Of a stretch of 64,000 bases of DNA, positions 48,026 through 57,478 are shown piece after piece. How positions within the stretch are numbered: the first letter of the stretch is position 1; every line of letters starts with the position of its first letter. The notes beneath the pieces are model-generated. The model saw only the letters and a program-made list of their open reading frames with translations, was not told where the DNA came from and made no database searches. A program made the position numbers and the translations under genes. Origin of the DNA: Dongshaea marina (lineage in GTDB: Bacteria > Pseudomonadota > Gammaproteobacteria > Enterobacterales > Aeromonadaceae); NCBI RefSeq assembly GCF_003072645.1, contig NZ_CP028897.1:3113658-3177657 (forward strand), in the 5' to 3' direction.

Positions 48026-49249
48026 TTATGCCTGAACCCTGGATGTAGACAATAGCAAGCGGTACAGAGCAGATAAGGCACGACTCTGGTATAGGGCTAA
48101 ACCCAGGATCAACAGCATCATCAACAGGTAAAAGCCACCCAATTTGCCCTGATCCGCGACCCAGTATTCAATAATGATCCCGGTCAAACCGCCACTGACG
48201 AGCATCTGGATCGTTCCGGAAAGAGCCACCACCACTCCGGAGCGGTGGCTGTTATGCTCGAGCAGCAGGCTGGTAGCCGTCGGAAAGATAAAGCCCATCG
48301 CCAGCATCACACAGGTATAGCCACCAATCAGGGGTACTAAGGCCTGGGGCGTTGCAATGAGCCAGATACCAGAGACCCCCAACATAACCGAGCCCATAAA
48401 CAGGGGGGTAAACTCCCCAAACCAGCGACGAAGATGAACCGCTAGCAGGCTCCCAAGACACATACCCAGAGCCGGGATCACCATCAGCTCTCCAAAATGC
48501 CCGGCACTTACCCCAAGCTCCTGCTGGATAAAAAAGGGTAAAATCGTCATGGAGACAACCATGGTCAGGTAGATCAGCCAGATATAAACCGCCGGGGACA
48601 TGGTCTTATATTCACCTAATACCTCACGATAGCGAAGTAACACATCCTTGACCCGAAAAGGGCGCGCTTCGGCCTGCATCGTCTCCTCAAAATACCAGAA
48701 GCCTATGGCAACCAGTGCCAGCAAGTAGAGGCTCACGCAACCAAAAATCGCCCGCCATCCCCAGGCGTCGGTGATCCATCCCCCCAATACCGGTGAGATA
48801 ACCGGGGTAAAGGAAGCGCTCATCGCAAACCAACTCATCGCCTTGGCCAAGTGGTGCCCACGGTAACTATCACTCAGGACGCAACGTGCCAACACAGAGG
48901 CACTGCCTGCTCCGGCCCCCTGAAGGATCCGCCCCATGATCAGCAACCAAAACGAACTCCCCGAAAGGAGACATAAGCCACAACCCAGCAGATAGATGAT
49001 CTGCCCGATAAAAAAGACCCGGCGCCGTCCAATCGCATCCGACCAGGGGCCATAAACCAGCTGTGACAGGCCAAGACCGATCAGAAAGGAGGTGACCAGC
49101 CACTGAATATGCGAGGGCGTCACCGCCAACTGCTGCGCGATCTGCGGCAGAGCCGGGATATAGATGGTGACCCCCGCCTGGGCTGTGGTGACGATCAACA
49201 TCGCCAACAAAAGAGGCTTGATAGAAAAGGAGGTCTCAGGCGAACTCAT
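48026..49249 (-). CDS. MFS exporter B (Bcr/CflA/EmrD type)
   Basis: About 407 aa, 12 membrane segments, intact. Motifs are GVTIYIPALPQIAQQL, YGPWSDAIGRRRVFFIGQI, GRILQGAGAGSASVLARCV and SPVLGGWITDAWGWRAIFG. I start at the internal ATG (MSSPETSF) with GGAGGAAG eight bases upstream. Divergent from a lysR gene 250 bases away, which probably regulates it. Closest relatives in the window are exporters A and C; the substrate is unknown. Confidence 0.9.
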   Translation of the reverse strand: MSSPETSFSIKPLLLAMLIVTTAQAGVTIYIPALPQIAQQLAVTPSHIQWLVTSFLIGLGLSQLVYGPWSDAIGRRRVFFIGQIIYLLGCGLCLLSGSSFWLLIMGRILQGAGAGSASVLARCVLSDSYRGHHLAKAMSWFAMSASFTPVISPVLGGWITDAWGWRAIFGCVSLYLLALVAIGFWYFEETMQAEARPFRVKDVLLRYREVLGEYKTMSPAVYIWLIYLTMVVSMTILPFFIQQELGVSAGHFGELMVIPALGMCLGSLLAVHLRRWFGEFTPLFMGSVMLGVSGIWLIATPQALVPLIGGYTCVMLAMGFIFPTATSLLLEHNSHRSGVVVALSGTIQMLVSGGLTGIIIEYWVADQGKLGGFYLLMMLLILGLALYQSRALSALYRLLLSTSRVQA

Positions 49250-49499
49250 GGTAACTTCCTCCAAAGATAGATCTGATAAAGCACCTTCTATCGATACGGT
49301 GCATTGAAGTGGCCGATAAAACGTTCAGTAGAGCCTGGGAGATAAGTCTGGATGATATGAAGATCAACGAAGGCTATTCAGGGAAAATATGTCCGCTTTA
49401 TTAAACATTCGACACTTTTTATAGACAACCATTCTATCCCAACCATGAATTGACTATAATCATGCAACTTATTAAAAGTTTTTTTCCTGTGAGGCAACA

Positions 49500-50420
49500 A
49501 TGGATTGGGCGACCAACCTCAAAAGCTTTATCAAAGTGGTCGAAGAGGGAAGCTTTACCGCTGCAGCTAAACAGCTCTGTAGCACCACATCCGCGCTGTC
49601 TAAACGCGTCAGCTGGCTGGAACAGCAGCTGGAAACCCAACTCCTCAAGCGCACCACCCGCAGCATCTCTCTGACAGAGGCGGGTCAGCTACTCTACGAG
49701 CGCGGCATGTATTTAACCCGGGAGTGGCAATCACTGCTCGATGAGACCCGCTCTTTGCACCGTGCTCCAACCGGACTTTTGAAAATCGGTGCCACCCCGA
49801 CCCTGGGGAGCCGTTTTCTGATCCCGATCGTCGAGCAGTTTCTTGAGCGCTATCCCAAGATGCAGATCCACCTCAGTAATACCACGATCGGTCAGGGGCC
49901 AAAAACTGAACTGGATCTGATGATCAACAGCCGGCTGGATCCACAGTTCAACTCCAACAGTTTCAAGATGTACCGACTGTTTGACTTCACCCGAAACTTT
50001 TTTGCCTCACCACGCTTTTTGGAGAAGAGCGGGCCGATTGAGCGCACCGAACAACTGGAAAGCGTCAATGTATTGATCTGGGGAGAGCAACATCAGCGCC
50101 AGTGTACCCTGCAAGATGGCCTGACTCTCACCCTGCAAGGAAACTTTTCGACTCAAAATTCAGAAGCCCTGCTACAGGCGGCCCGTCATGGGCTGGGGGT
50201 GCTTCTGGTGCCGGATATGATGGTTGCCAACGAGTTGGCACGCGGTGAGCTGGTGCCGATTCTTCCCGAGCTCACCACACAATCTGAAAGTATCTATGCC
50301 TTTTTCCCGAACTTAGGATTTGAGCATGCCAAGACCCGGCTGTTCTTAGACTTTACCCGGGAGTTCTTCGATAGCAAGCAGTCTGAAGATGAGCTCAGTC
50401 CTTTCCAGGATGGCCTTTAG
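49500..50420 (+). CDS. LysR-family transcriptional regulator
   Basis: 306 aa. The N-terminal winged helix-turn-helix is clear (NLKSFIKVVEEGSFTAAAKQ, SALSKRVSWLEQQLETQLLK, RSISLTEAGQLLYER), followed by the effector-binding domain (GLLKIGATPTLGSRFLIPIV; ALLQAARHGLGVLLVPDMMV). Divergent from MFS exporter B and so its likely regulator; the gene closest downstream, past the MITE-like element, is exporter C. CrgA-like in length and layout. Confidence 0.9.
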   Translation: MDWATNLKSFIKVVEEGSFTAAAKQLCSTTSALSKRVSWLEQQLETQLLKRTTRSISLTEAGQLLYERGMYLTREWQSLLDETRSLHRAPTGLLKIGATPTLGSRFLIPIVEQFLERYPKMQIHLSNTTIGQGPKTELDLMINSRLDPQFNSNSFKMYRLFDFTRNFFASPRFLEKSGPIERTEQLESVNVLIWGEQHQRQCTLQDGLTLTLQGNFSTQNSEALLQAARHGLGVLLVPDMMVANELARGELVPILPELTTQSESIYAFFPNLGFEHAKTRLFLDFTREFFDSKQSEDELSPFQDGL

Positions 50421-50474
50421 GCTCTAATCGTGCCCGCTCCAACCTGTTGGATGCCTATGCGAAACGAAAAGGTC

Positions 50475-50737
50475 AGGCTCTGTTGACGTTTCAGATTTAC
50501 TGCAGTTGGTAATTTTTTCATCCAGCAAGGCAGAGGATGTGTAGTGTAGTTGCTCTACATGAACATCTGATAACGCCGCTGGGAGGAAAAAAGCCAGTGC
50601 CCTGTGGGGTGTGCCTGAAAAAGCCCGGCTCTTTGTTGCTCACCACTCATTTAGAACAACTAAATCACGTGATTCGCGTCGCGAACAGACCATTTTCAGG
50701 GGCAACAGGTTCATAATTGGAAACGTCAACAGAGCCT
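50475..50737 (+). mobile_element. MITE-like element, copy 2 (~263 bp)
   Basis: Bounded by a perfect 17-bp terminal inverted repeat, AGGCTCTGTTGACGTTT at the left (50475-50491) and its complement at the right (50721-50737). Collinear along its whole length with copy 1 at 14682-14947, in the same orientation. No open frame of note. Its right end carries the TAG stop codon of MFS exporter C. Presumably mobilised in trans by a transposase not in the window. Confidence 0.8.
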
Positions 50738-51946
50738 AAGCCTGGCTGGCTAGCTGACGCGGTGAGCGGGCATAACATACCAATAACAGAGCCACTGTGA
50801 TAATTATCAATGCTCCTATGATGCAAGCCACTCCCAGATCCGCAGGCTCATGGATCCAATATGCGACCAGAGGGCCAATCAGCAGAGCACTCAATCCCAT
50901 CTGTGTCGCACCACTCAGGGCAGAGATCGTTCCCGCCTGCCCTCGGTGCGGGGCTAACAGCAGGTTAATCGAACAAGGAAACAGGATCCCCCAGGCAACA
51001 GCTCTGAGAGTGAATGTCCCCATCAGCATGCTAACTGTAAATGGTCCCAGAGACATCAGAATGCCAGAAAGCAAAATCAGCCCTCCCCCAAACACCACCA
51101 GCTGATATAAAGAAAAATTTCTGCGAAGCAAGTTTAACAACATCCCCCAAACAACAGGCCAAGCGCAGGCACTACCATCAGCTGCCCGTAGGCGCTCGCC
51201 GAAAGTCCCAGATTCTGCTGAATCCAGAAAGGGTAGATAGAGGTGGTCAGCATCATCAGAATATAGCCTACCCAGCACAGCATTCCCGGAAGCATTGCTC
51301 GTAGTGAACTCAGCAGTTGCCAATAACCTATCAGTGTTTTCGAGCATGAAAATGAGCGCTTTGGGTAGGGAAGAGTTTCGTCAAACAACAGCAGCGCCAC
51401 CAGCACTAGTACCAGAAGATAACAGAGAACAAAACCAAATACCGCTGGCCAGGATAAGTGATCCACCAGATAACCGCCTATCATAGGAGCCAACACCGGC
51501 ATAACCGCTGTCACACAGGCCAGATAGGACATAGCATGGGTCAACCCCTCTTTGCCGAAGCAGTCTCTGAGCATACAGCGGGGTAGAATAGAGGCACTCC
51601 CAGCACCAATGCCCTGCAACAAACGGCCAAATAGTAATAACTCCCACTGCCCCTTGCTCATAAAGCAGATCAAGGTGCCAGATAGATAGATCCCCTGTCC
51701 CAGGAAGAAGATTGGCCGCCTGCCGATGGTATCAGACCAGGGGCCATACACCAATTGGGACAGACCAAACCCTGCCAGCCACAAAGTCACTAACAACTGG
51801 ATCTCACACTCACTCTTGGCAAAAGTATCCGCTATGGCGGGCAACGCAGGGAGAATGATCCCTATCCCGAGCTGGGCGGATGAGATCACAAACATAGCGA
51901 TCCACAGCATCTTATGTTGTAGTGGATGACGAGCAAGCGATGACAT
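50736..51946 (-). pseudogene. MFS exporter C (Bcr/CflA/EmrD type), split by a one-base frameshift
   Basis: Repaired length is ~403 aa. The N-terminal frame shows LGIGIILPALPAIADTF, YGPWSDTIGRRPIFFLGQG and LLQGIGAGSASILPRCML. It stops after GLLFGGCC; adding one base to the C5 run at 51144-51148 gives FGGMLLNLLRRNFSLYQ and joins the remaining helices. I start at the ATG with GGAG six bases upstream. The TAG stop is formed at the boundary of the MITE-like element, so the C-terminus may have been set by that insertion. Confidence 0.84.
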
Positions 51947-52146
51947 CAGTGACTCCATATCCCCGGAAAGCCTCCGGGCACCACAATAGACAAGCAGCAA
52001 GGTTTTGAATAACAGGCCTCCTTTGAGGCTTTTACATCTGTAATCCCTATGCTGTCGCTAAATCACTAAGTCCCTTTACTAACCTTGCAGTCCCTGCAAC
52101 ATCAATCTCATCAGGACAACTCCCTGTCGGAAGTTACCCTGAATTA

Positions 52147-52701
52147 TCAGCCCCGCTCCATAGCGCTCTGCCAGCGAACCTCAGGAATCGCCTCACGGGC
52201 AAGCAGAGTTCGGCCAATCACAAACAGCAGATCGCTGAGTCGGTTCAGATAGCTCATCAGCTCCGGACTCTGGGGCTCCTCCAGATGAAGTCTCACTAGG
52301 GCCCGCTCGGCACGCCTTGCCACGGCCCGGGCCACATGAGCAAAGCTACTGGCTTTTGAGCCCCCTGGCAGCACGAAGTGGCGCAGTGGTGGAAGCTCCC
52401 CCGACAGCCGATCGATCATCTGTTCCAGCGCTTCAACCCAGCTCAGTTCCACCTGACAGGATTGACGTTCACCCACGGTTGCAACCTGGGCGCCAGCATC
52501 AAAGATCTGGTGCTGGATCCGGCTAACGATCGCCTGAATATCCTCTGAGCCCTCGGGAAGGTGCGCCAGCATCAAGCCTATAAATGAGTTAAGCTCATCA
52601 AGCTGCCCAACGATCTCAATGTGCAAGCAATCCTTCTCAACACGAGGGCCACCAACCAGGCTGGTCTTTCCCTGGTCTCCCCCGCGGGTATAGATTTTCA
52701 T
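52147..52701 (-). CDS. Cob(I)alamin adenosyltransferase, PduO type
   Basis: 184 aa. It transfers the adenosyl group of ATP to cob(I)alamin, making coenzyme B12. The N-terminal ATP loop MKIYTRGGDQGKTSLVGG and the helix VARAVARRAERALVRL are diagnostic of PduO/MMAB-type enzymes, as is DELNSFIGLMLAHL. Length and three-helix-bundle pattern are typical. It is followed upstream by queE with a 17-base gap on the same strand; a shared transcript is likely, although the functions are unrelated. Confidence 0.92.
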   Translation of the reverse strand: MKIYTRGGDQGKTSLVGGPRVEKDCLHIEIVGQLDELNSFIGLMLAHLPEGSEDIQAIVSRIQHQIFDAGAQVATVGERQSCQVELSWVEALEQMIDRLSGELPPLRHFVLPGGSKASSFAHVARAVARRAERALVRLHLEEPQSPELMSYLNRLSDLLFVIGRTLLAREAIPEVRWQSAMERG

Positions 52702-52718
52702 CCATTACTCCTGTGAGA

Positions 52719-53390
52719 TCAATCGATCCCCAAATACTTATGTAGCTGAACCGACAGTCGCCAGTTACGCTCGATACAAACCTTCTCCGCCAGAACGGTC
52801 GCGCGCTTCTTCTGGCTGATAGGTTGCAGGCAGATCACCTTGTCTTGCTTAGACTTGCAGTGACTCAGCAGGCCATCCAGCTGCTCAATATGTTTCTCTG
52901 TGGCCACGGGATGCTTGATCTCATCGGCACGCTCCATCGCCTCCCCCAGCACTTCAAATCCACCCTTCATCCCAATCTTTGGAGACACGGTCACCCAGGC
53001 TCCCTCATGGATCTGGATCGGGTGCGTTCCACTTGTTTCCAGTTGAACCTGATACCCTGCTTCAATCAGCGCCTGACTGAGCTCTCGCAGATCATAGAGA
53101 CAGGGCTCTCCGCCAGTGATCACCACATGCCGGGCGGTATAGCCCGCATCCGCTAAAGCCTGTATGATCTGGGCTGCCGACAAGCGCGACCAACTGGCCG
53201 ACTCGTTGGAGCGATCAATGACCTGGCTCGCTTCAACCCTATGTTCGGGAGAAACCGTCCATGTATGGCGTGTATCACACCAGGGGCAAGCCACCGGACA
53301 GCCTTGTAAGCGAACAAAGATCGCCGGCACACCGGTGAAGTACCCTTCTCCTTGCAGTGTTTGGAAGATTTCGTTTACAGGGTAATGCAT
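52719..53390 (-). CDS. queE: 7-carboxy-7-deazaguanine synthase QueE
   Basis: 223 aa radical SAM enzyme, the same length as E. coli QueE. It converts 6-carboxytetrahydropterin to 7-carboxy-7-deazaguanine on the way to queuosine in tRNA. The N-terminus MHYPVNEIFQTLQGEGYFTG leads to the cluster motif GCPVACPWCDTRHTW (C-x3-C-x2-C). VVITGGEPCLYDLREL and ETSGTHPI bind SAM and substrate. It starts at the ATG giving MHYPVNEIF. Complete. Confidence 0.94.
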   Translation of the reverse strand: MHYPVNEIFQTLQGEGYFTGVPAIFVRLQGCPVACPWCDTRHTWTVSPEHRVEASQVIDRSNESASWSRLSAAQIIQALADAGYTARHVVITGGEPCLYDLRELSQALIEAGYQVQLETSGTHPIQIHEGAWVTVSPKIGMKGGFEVLGEAMERADEIKHPVATEKHIEQLDGLLSHCKSKQDKVICLQPISQKKRATVLAEKVCIERNWRLSVQLHKYLGID

Positions 53391-53463
53391 CTAAATCATC
53401 TGTAGGGAAAAACGGCCATTATAGCTAAGCTCGCGTAAATTAGACAAAATAAAGCACTCAATC

Positions 53464-54060
53464 ATGAATAAAATCGTCAGATTGCCCGGTTTATGGGCAC
53501 TTATTGGGCTGATTATCGCCGCCACCCTGATCCAACAGCTCCCGGGCAGCTTTGAACTGCTCAATTATCAACCGGCCCTGATCCGCGAGGGACAATGGTG
53601 GCGATTTGTCACCGGCAACTGGATCCATACCAACGATTGGCATCTTGGGCTGGATCTGGGTGGCCTGCTGGTGATCTGGTTACTATTTGCCGAGGTCCTC
53701 CCCGGGGCAAGGATGGTCTGGGTGCTACTCCTGGGAAGCCTTGCCACCAGCGTCGGTTTGTGGTTTTTCTCACCTCAGGTGATCTGGTATGCCGGACTCT
53801 CCGGCACCCTGCACGGCCTCTACTTTTTTGCGGCCCTGCTCACCCTGCCCCGGGATAAACGCCTGGCAATTCCCCTGCTGATCGCAGGAGTGCTCAAGGT
53901 GAGTTGGGATCTCTACTCAGGTGGCAGCACGCTCTCCGCTGAACTCATTGATGCTCCCGTGATGACCCCGGCCCATCTCTATGGGGCGGTCAGTGGCCTC
54001 ATCTGCGCCCTGCTGTGGCTCCCCCATCAGATAGCCGCGAACCGCCAGCGGGAAATGTAA
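53464..54060 (+). CDS. rrtA: Rhombosortase (rhomboid-type intramembrane protease)
   Basis: 198 aa with about six membrane segments. Serine catalytic motif YAGLSGTLHGLYFF near residue 120 and the histidine in TPAHLYGAVSGL near 177 form the dyad; RFVTGNWIHTNDWHLGLDLGGLL replaces the rhomboid HxxxN loop. Small size and motif spacing fit rhombosortase, which trims proteins bearing a GlyGly-CTERM tail before surface attachment or secretion. No GlyGly-CTERM protein is in the window. The start follows a short spacer divergent from queE. Confidence 0.87.
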   Translation: MNKIVRLPGLWALIGLIIAATLIQQLPGSFELLNYQPALIREGQWWRFVTGNWIHTNDWHLGLDLGGLLVIWLLFAEVLPGARMVWVLLLGSLATSVGLWFFSPQVIWYAGLSGTLHGLYFFAALLTLPRDKRLAIPLLIAGVLKVSWDLYSGGSTLSAELIDAPVMTPAHLYGAVSGLICALLWLPHQIAANRQREM

Positions 54061-54815
54061 TCTTTCTTGACCTACGGTCAGAGTTTTTGTGCCTGTGGCA
54101 CAATTGTCCGGCTGCGTACTTCGGGTCAGGGGGACTGCGCACCCAGCCCCCCTAACAACCCCCAGGGTGCCCCCTGATTCGCATTTATCCTCAGAGTCAC
54201 TAGCTTTTGATATCCGCAGAAACGAGCCATCCATGGCTCGGCCCTGCTTTCAGGACATCCATATCCTTCAATTTCAAAATCCAACGTGACTCTTCGATGC
54301 GCATCAAAGGGGGAGCTCAACTCACCTCCTCGTTATAGCTTTCGGCAGCATTACGATTTAGTCGTGAGTCTTCCTGTGGAATCACGGTACTTGCTCCAAG
54401 AGAGGAAGTTAGTTCTCCCGTGAGCGAGCGCCGAGTCGAGCCATTGAGGGTTAAGGTTGAGTGGCATGGATGCCACCAGAACACAGTACCAGCATAGGAT
54501 GTGCTGCCTGTGTGGTGCCTTAATCATCAGGTGAGCCGAGGACTAAGCGAGCCCCGGGGCGCCCCGGGATTGCACGCCGTTAACACCATCCCTGGTTAGC
54601 ACGGCATTCACACATCCTTGCGTATTAGGGGAAAGGCACATCCCTGCCATACAGGGAAGTATTAATGCAGTGGAGGGCTGGATGCCAGAGAGCTGCCTTG
54701 ACCCGCTGTCGGCGCCCCGACAATTTCAAAAAAGCGTGGCGCAGCCACACAACCCGCAGGGTTAACCCGCGATAGCATAAGCGCTATACGCAATAGCGCT
54801 TAGCCACCCAAGCCT
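54061..54815. repeat. Palindrome-rich non-coding region
   Basis: 755 bases without a credible gene but with an exceptional density of inverted repeats: 54223-54240 (CGAGCCAT/ATGGCTCG), 54461-54476 (GTGGCAT/ATGCCAC), 54553-54568 (perfect 16-bp palindrome CCCGGGGCGCCCCGGG), 54576-54605, 54641-54657 (TCCCTG/CAGGGA), 54707-54722 (TGTCGG/CCGACA), 54736-54748, 54751-54763 and 54780-54800 (AGCGCTAT/ATAGCGCT). The last may end pyrF transcription. The rest could be repeat elements or a structured RNA. Confidence 0.6.
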
Positions 54816-55517
54816 TTACGCCCCGGCCAGGCTCTCGTTGATCATCGCCAGTGCCGCGGCCGGATCCGCCGATTGGGTGATCGGGCGTCCAATTACCAGG
54901 TAATCAGAACCCGCCCTGATCGCCTGAGGCGGGGTCATGATCCGCCTTTGGTCATCGGCGCTGCTCCAGTCGGGGCGAATGCCGGGAGTTACCAGCTTAA
55001 ACTCCTGGCTAAAGTTATCACGCAGCGAGGGAGCTTCCTGGGCGGAGCAGACTACCCCATCCAGACCGGCCTCCTGGGTCAGACGCGCCAGGCGCATCAC
55101 CTGCTGAATTGGCGTTTCATCCAGGCCGATCTGCCGCAGATCTCGTCCCTCCATGCTGGTGAGCACCGTCACCCCGATCAGCAGGGGCGCATCCTTACCA
55201 TAGGGCTCCAGCGCTTCACGGGCCGCCTCCATCATCTTCATCCCGCCACTGGCATGGACATTGACCATCCACACCCCAAGCTCGGCAGAAGCGGCCACCG
55301 CCTTGGCAACCGTATTGGGGATGTCATGAAACTTAAGATCGAGGAATAGCTCAAAGCCCTTACCTACCAGCTGACGAACCAGCTCGGGGCCACACAGGGT
55401 AAACAGCTCTTTGCCTATTTTCAGGCGACAGGCCTTGGGGTCTAACTGCTCTGCCAAAGACAGTGCCGGTTCAGGGGATGAAAAATCCAGTGCTACTATG
55501 ACCCGAGGATCCTGCAT
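54816..55517 (-). CDS. pyrF: Orotidine 5'-phosphate decarboxylase
   Basis: 233 aa TIM-barrel enzyme making UMP, the last step of pyrimidine synthesis. Substrate motif [12 protein letters not shown], catalytic [15 protein letters not shown] (D-x-K-x-x-D), [16 protein letters not shown] and [12 protein letters not shown] are all present. Last gene of lapA-lapB-pyrF, two bases after lapB, the conserved enterobacterial order. Complete and of typical length. Confidence 0.96.
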   Translation of the reverse strand: MQDPRVIVALDFSSPEPALSLAEQLDPKACRLKIGKELFTLCGPELVRQLVGKGFELFLDLKFHDIPNTVAKAVAASAELGVWMVNVHASGGMKMMEAAREALEPYGKDAPLLIGVTVLTSMEGRDLRQIGLDETPIQQVMRLARLTQEAGLDGVVCSAQEAPSLRDNFSQEFKLVTPGIRPDWSSADDQRRIMTPPQAIRAGSDYLVIGRPITQSADPAAALAMINESLAGA

Positions 55518-55519
55518 AT

Positions 55520-56689
55520 CTACTCTCCGTTTAAGCCGCGTATAGGTTTGATGGTGCCCCAGCTCTTACACGAGGGGCAGAGCCAGAACAGGGAGTGAGT
55601 CGAAAAGCCGCACTCCCCGCAACGATGGGTTGGCCTTGATTTGAGCTGATTTTCAACCAGCTCCTTCAAAAGGGACAAGCTCTCCCGCGCTCGTCCCTCT
55701 TCCGCCTCCTGGAGGTGGAAGCTCATCAGCTGATGAAATCCCTTCATGGTGGGATGCTGGCGAAGCTGTGCCAGCATGAAGCCCTCGGCGGCCCCGAGCC
55801 CCTGCTGACGATAGATGATATCGGCAAGCTTGAGGATCACGCTGGCTCCCGGATTATATTGAATCAGCTCACCCAGGAAGGATTTAACCTCATCCGGCAT
55901 CCCCAGGCGGCTGGCACACTCCTCCAGGGGCTCGATGATCTCACCGACGAACTCAACATCCTGGCGGGCGATCCGCTGCAACATCCGCAGAGCCGCCCGA
56001 TAATCGTCCTGACTCATGTAGAGCTCAGCAAGACTCATGGATGCCCGCACACAGTTCTTATCCACCGATAGGGCCTTCTTATACTTCGCCAGGGCCTGGG
56101 CAAGGCGGTTTTCCTTGAGCTCGATCTCAGCCTGCTCACAATAAAAATGAGCTATGGTCGAGGTCACCTGCTTGCCCTTATATTTTTGTAAGCGCTCGGC
56201 AACCGCGATCGCCTCCCCCCAGTCACGCATGTGCTGGTAGATCACTAAAAGCTGGGTCAGTGCCGCCTCTTCATGGGTGGAGTCATGACGTAGCTGGCTC
56301 AAAATAGACTCCGCGCGATCGTAGAGGCCCGCCGCCAGAAAATCCCGAGCCAACTGCTCCATCGCCAGGTTGCGCTGCTCCTTGGTCAGGCTGGGACGTG
56401 CGATCAGATTCTGATGAATGCGAATCGCCCTGTCCACCTCACCACGGCGGCGGAACAGGTTTCCAAGAGCCAAATGGGTCTCTATGGTTTCACTATCAAC
56501 TTTGAGAAGTTCAATGAAAAGATCGACCGCCTTGTCAGGCTGATCGGAAAGAAGAAAGTTCAGTCCCGCCACGTATTGGCGAGACAGAGAGGTAGAGCGT
56601 TTTTTTGCTTCGGCGCTGAGGCTGCGACGCCCCATGAACCAACCATACCCTGCGGCAATCGGCAGCAGCAGGAATAGCAACACCAGCAT
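55520..56689 (-). CDS. lapB: Lipopolysaccharide assembly protein B (LapB/YciM)
   Basis: 389 aa. One N-terminal membrane helix ([20 protein letters not shown]) anchors a cytoplasmic TPR domain (~35-330) and a C-terminal rubredoxin-like zinc domain with four cysteines ([20 protein letters not shown]). LapB controls LpxC turnover via FtsH and so sets LPS synthesis. It sits between lapA and pyrF with 2-base gaps, the canonical order. Complete. Confidence 0.95.
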   Translation of the reverse strand: MLVLLFLLLPIAAGYGWFMGRRSLSAEAKKRSTSLSRQYVAGLNFLLSDQPDKAVDLFIELLKVDSETIETHLALGNLFRRRGEVDRAIRIHQNLIARPSLTKEQRNLAMEQLARDFLAAGLYDRAESILSQLRHDSTHEEAALTQLLVIYQHMRDWGEAIAVAERLQKYKGKQVTSTIAHFYCEQAEIELKENRLAQALAKYKKALSVDKNCVRASMSLAELYMSQDDYRAALRMLQRIARQDVEFVGEIIEPLEECASRLGMPDEVKSFLGELIQYNPGASVILKLADIIYRQQGLGAAEGFMLAQLRQHPTMKGFHQLMSFHLQEAEEGRARESLSLLKELVENQLKSRPTHRCGECGFSTHSLFWLCPSCKSWGTIKPIRGLNGE

Positions 56690-56691
56690 GG

Positions 56692-56979
56692 CTAATCCTT
56701 AACCGGCATGGTTCTTAACTCTTCAAGCTCTTTTCCCTGGCGCTTGAGCTGGCGGTTCAGACGGCGATTGGCGATCTTCAGACGCATCAGCCAGACTCCG
56801 AGGCTTAGCCAACCCACCACCAGGCCGATACCAAACACCATGCCCAGCAGGGCCGACAGATGATACTCATCCTGTGCAATCAGGTAATTCAGCTGCACTA
56901 TCTGTTCATTCCTGACCCCGAATGCCAGCGCAACTGCAAAAATAAGGATAACAACGATAAATGAGATGATTGCCTTCAC
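56692..56979 (-). CDS. lapA: Lipopolysaccharide assembly protein A (LapA/YciS)
   Basis: 95 aa with two membrane helices (KAIISFIVVILIFAVALAFG and HLSALLGMVFGIGLVVGWL) and a cytoplasmic coiled-coil tail rich in Arg/Leu (RRLNRQLKRQGKELEEL). DUF1049 family; works with LapB in LPS assembly. Directly upstream of lapB and downstream of ihfB, from which it is separated by a terminator, so it probably has its own promoter. Confidence 0.93.
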   Translation of the reverse strand: MKAIISFIVVILIFAVALAFGVRNEQIVQLNYLIAQDEYHLSALLGMVFGIGLVVGWLSLGVWLMRLKIANRRLNRQLKRQGKELEELRTMPVKD

Positions 56980-57072
56980 TTGGTTCCCCTGAGTCGTCCC
57001 ATTCGCAAAGCGAATCGATTATATCGCCTGTCAGCTGCGCGAACAAAACAAAAAAGGATATTCTGTGCAGAT

Positions 57073-57103
57073 AAAAAAAATGGCACTCCTGAGAGTGCCA
57101 TTT
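57073..57103 (-). terminator. Rho-independent terminator of ihfB
   Basis: On the minus strand AATGGCACTC and GAGTGCCATT close a short loop and are followed by eight T, four bases after the ihfB stop. A strong intrinsic terminator. Confidence 0.85.
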
Positions 57104-57107
57104 GTGA

Positions 57108-57395
57108 TCAACTATTGGGGGCGTTTACCCTGTCTCGCAGCTCCTTGCCCGGTTTGAAGTGAGGAACGTATTTACCGTTCAGCTTCACCTGCTCGCCGGT
57201 CTTCGGGTTGCGACCAACTCTTGGAACCCGGTAATGGAGAGAGAAACTCCCAAAACCACGGATCTCGATCCGCTCACCTCGCTGGAGTACCGAGGCCATC
57301 TGCTCCAAGATCTCTTTTACCACACCCTCCACGGTTTTCGCCGGGAGTTGTAGCTGCTTACAGGACAAACGCTCAATGAGTTCAGATTTAGTCAT
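57108..57395 (-). CDS. ihfB: Integration host factor beta subunit
   Basis: 95 aa DNA-bending protein that pairs with IhfA. It starts at the ATG giving [10 protein letters not shown]; longer frames upstream do not match the family. Diagnostic segments are [31 protein letters not shown] (the proline that intercalates DNA) and [15 protein letters not shown]. It lies 83 bases after rpsA, the usual order in gammaproteobacteria. Confidence 0.96.
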   Translation of the reverse strand: MTKSELIERLSCKQLQLPAKTVEGVVKEILEQMASVLQRGERIEIRGFGSFSLHYRVPRVGRNPKTGEQVKLNGKYVPHFKPGKELRDRVNAPNS

Positions 57396-57478
57396 CACGT
57401 TACCCAATTTTCGTTTAATAACGATGCCTGGCCCAGTAAGCAGGGGCACAGACAAGCCCCCTAGTCAATCGATTGGGC

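Noticed and set aside
50470-50742. Target site duplication around MITE copy 2
   Set aside because: Flanking bases (TCA on the left, TAA or AAG on the right) do not match, so no duplication could be defined.
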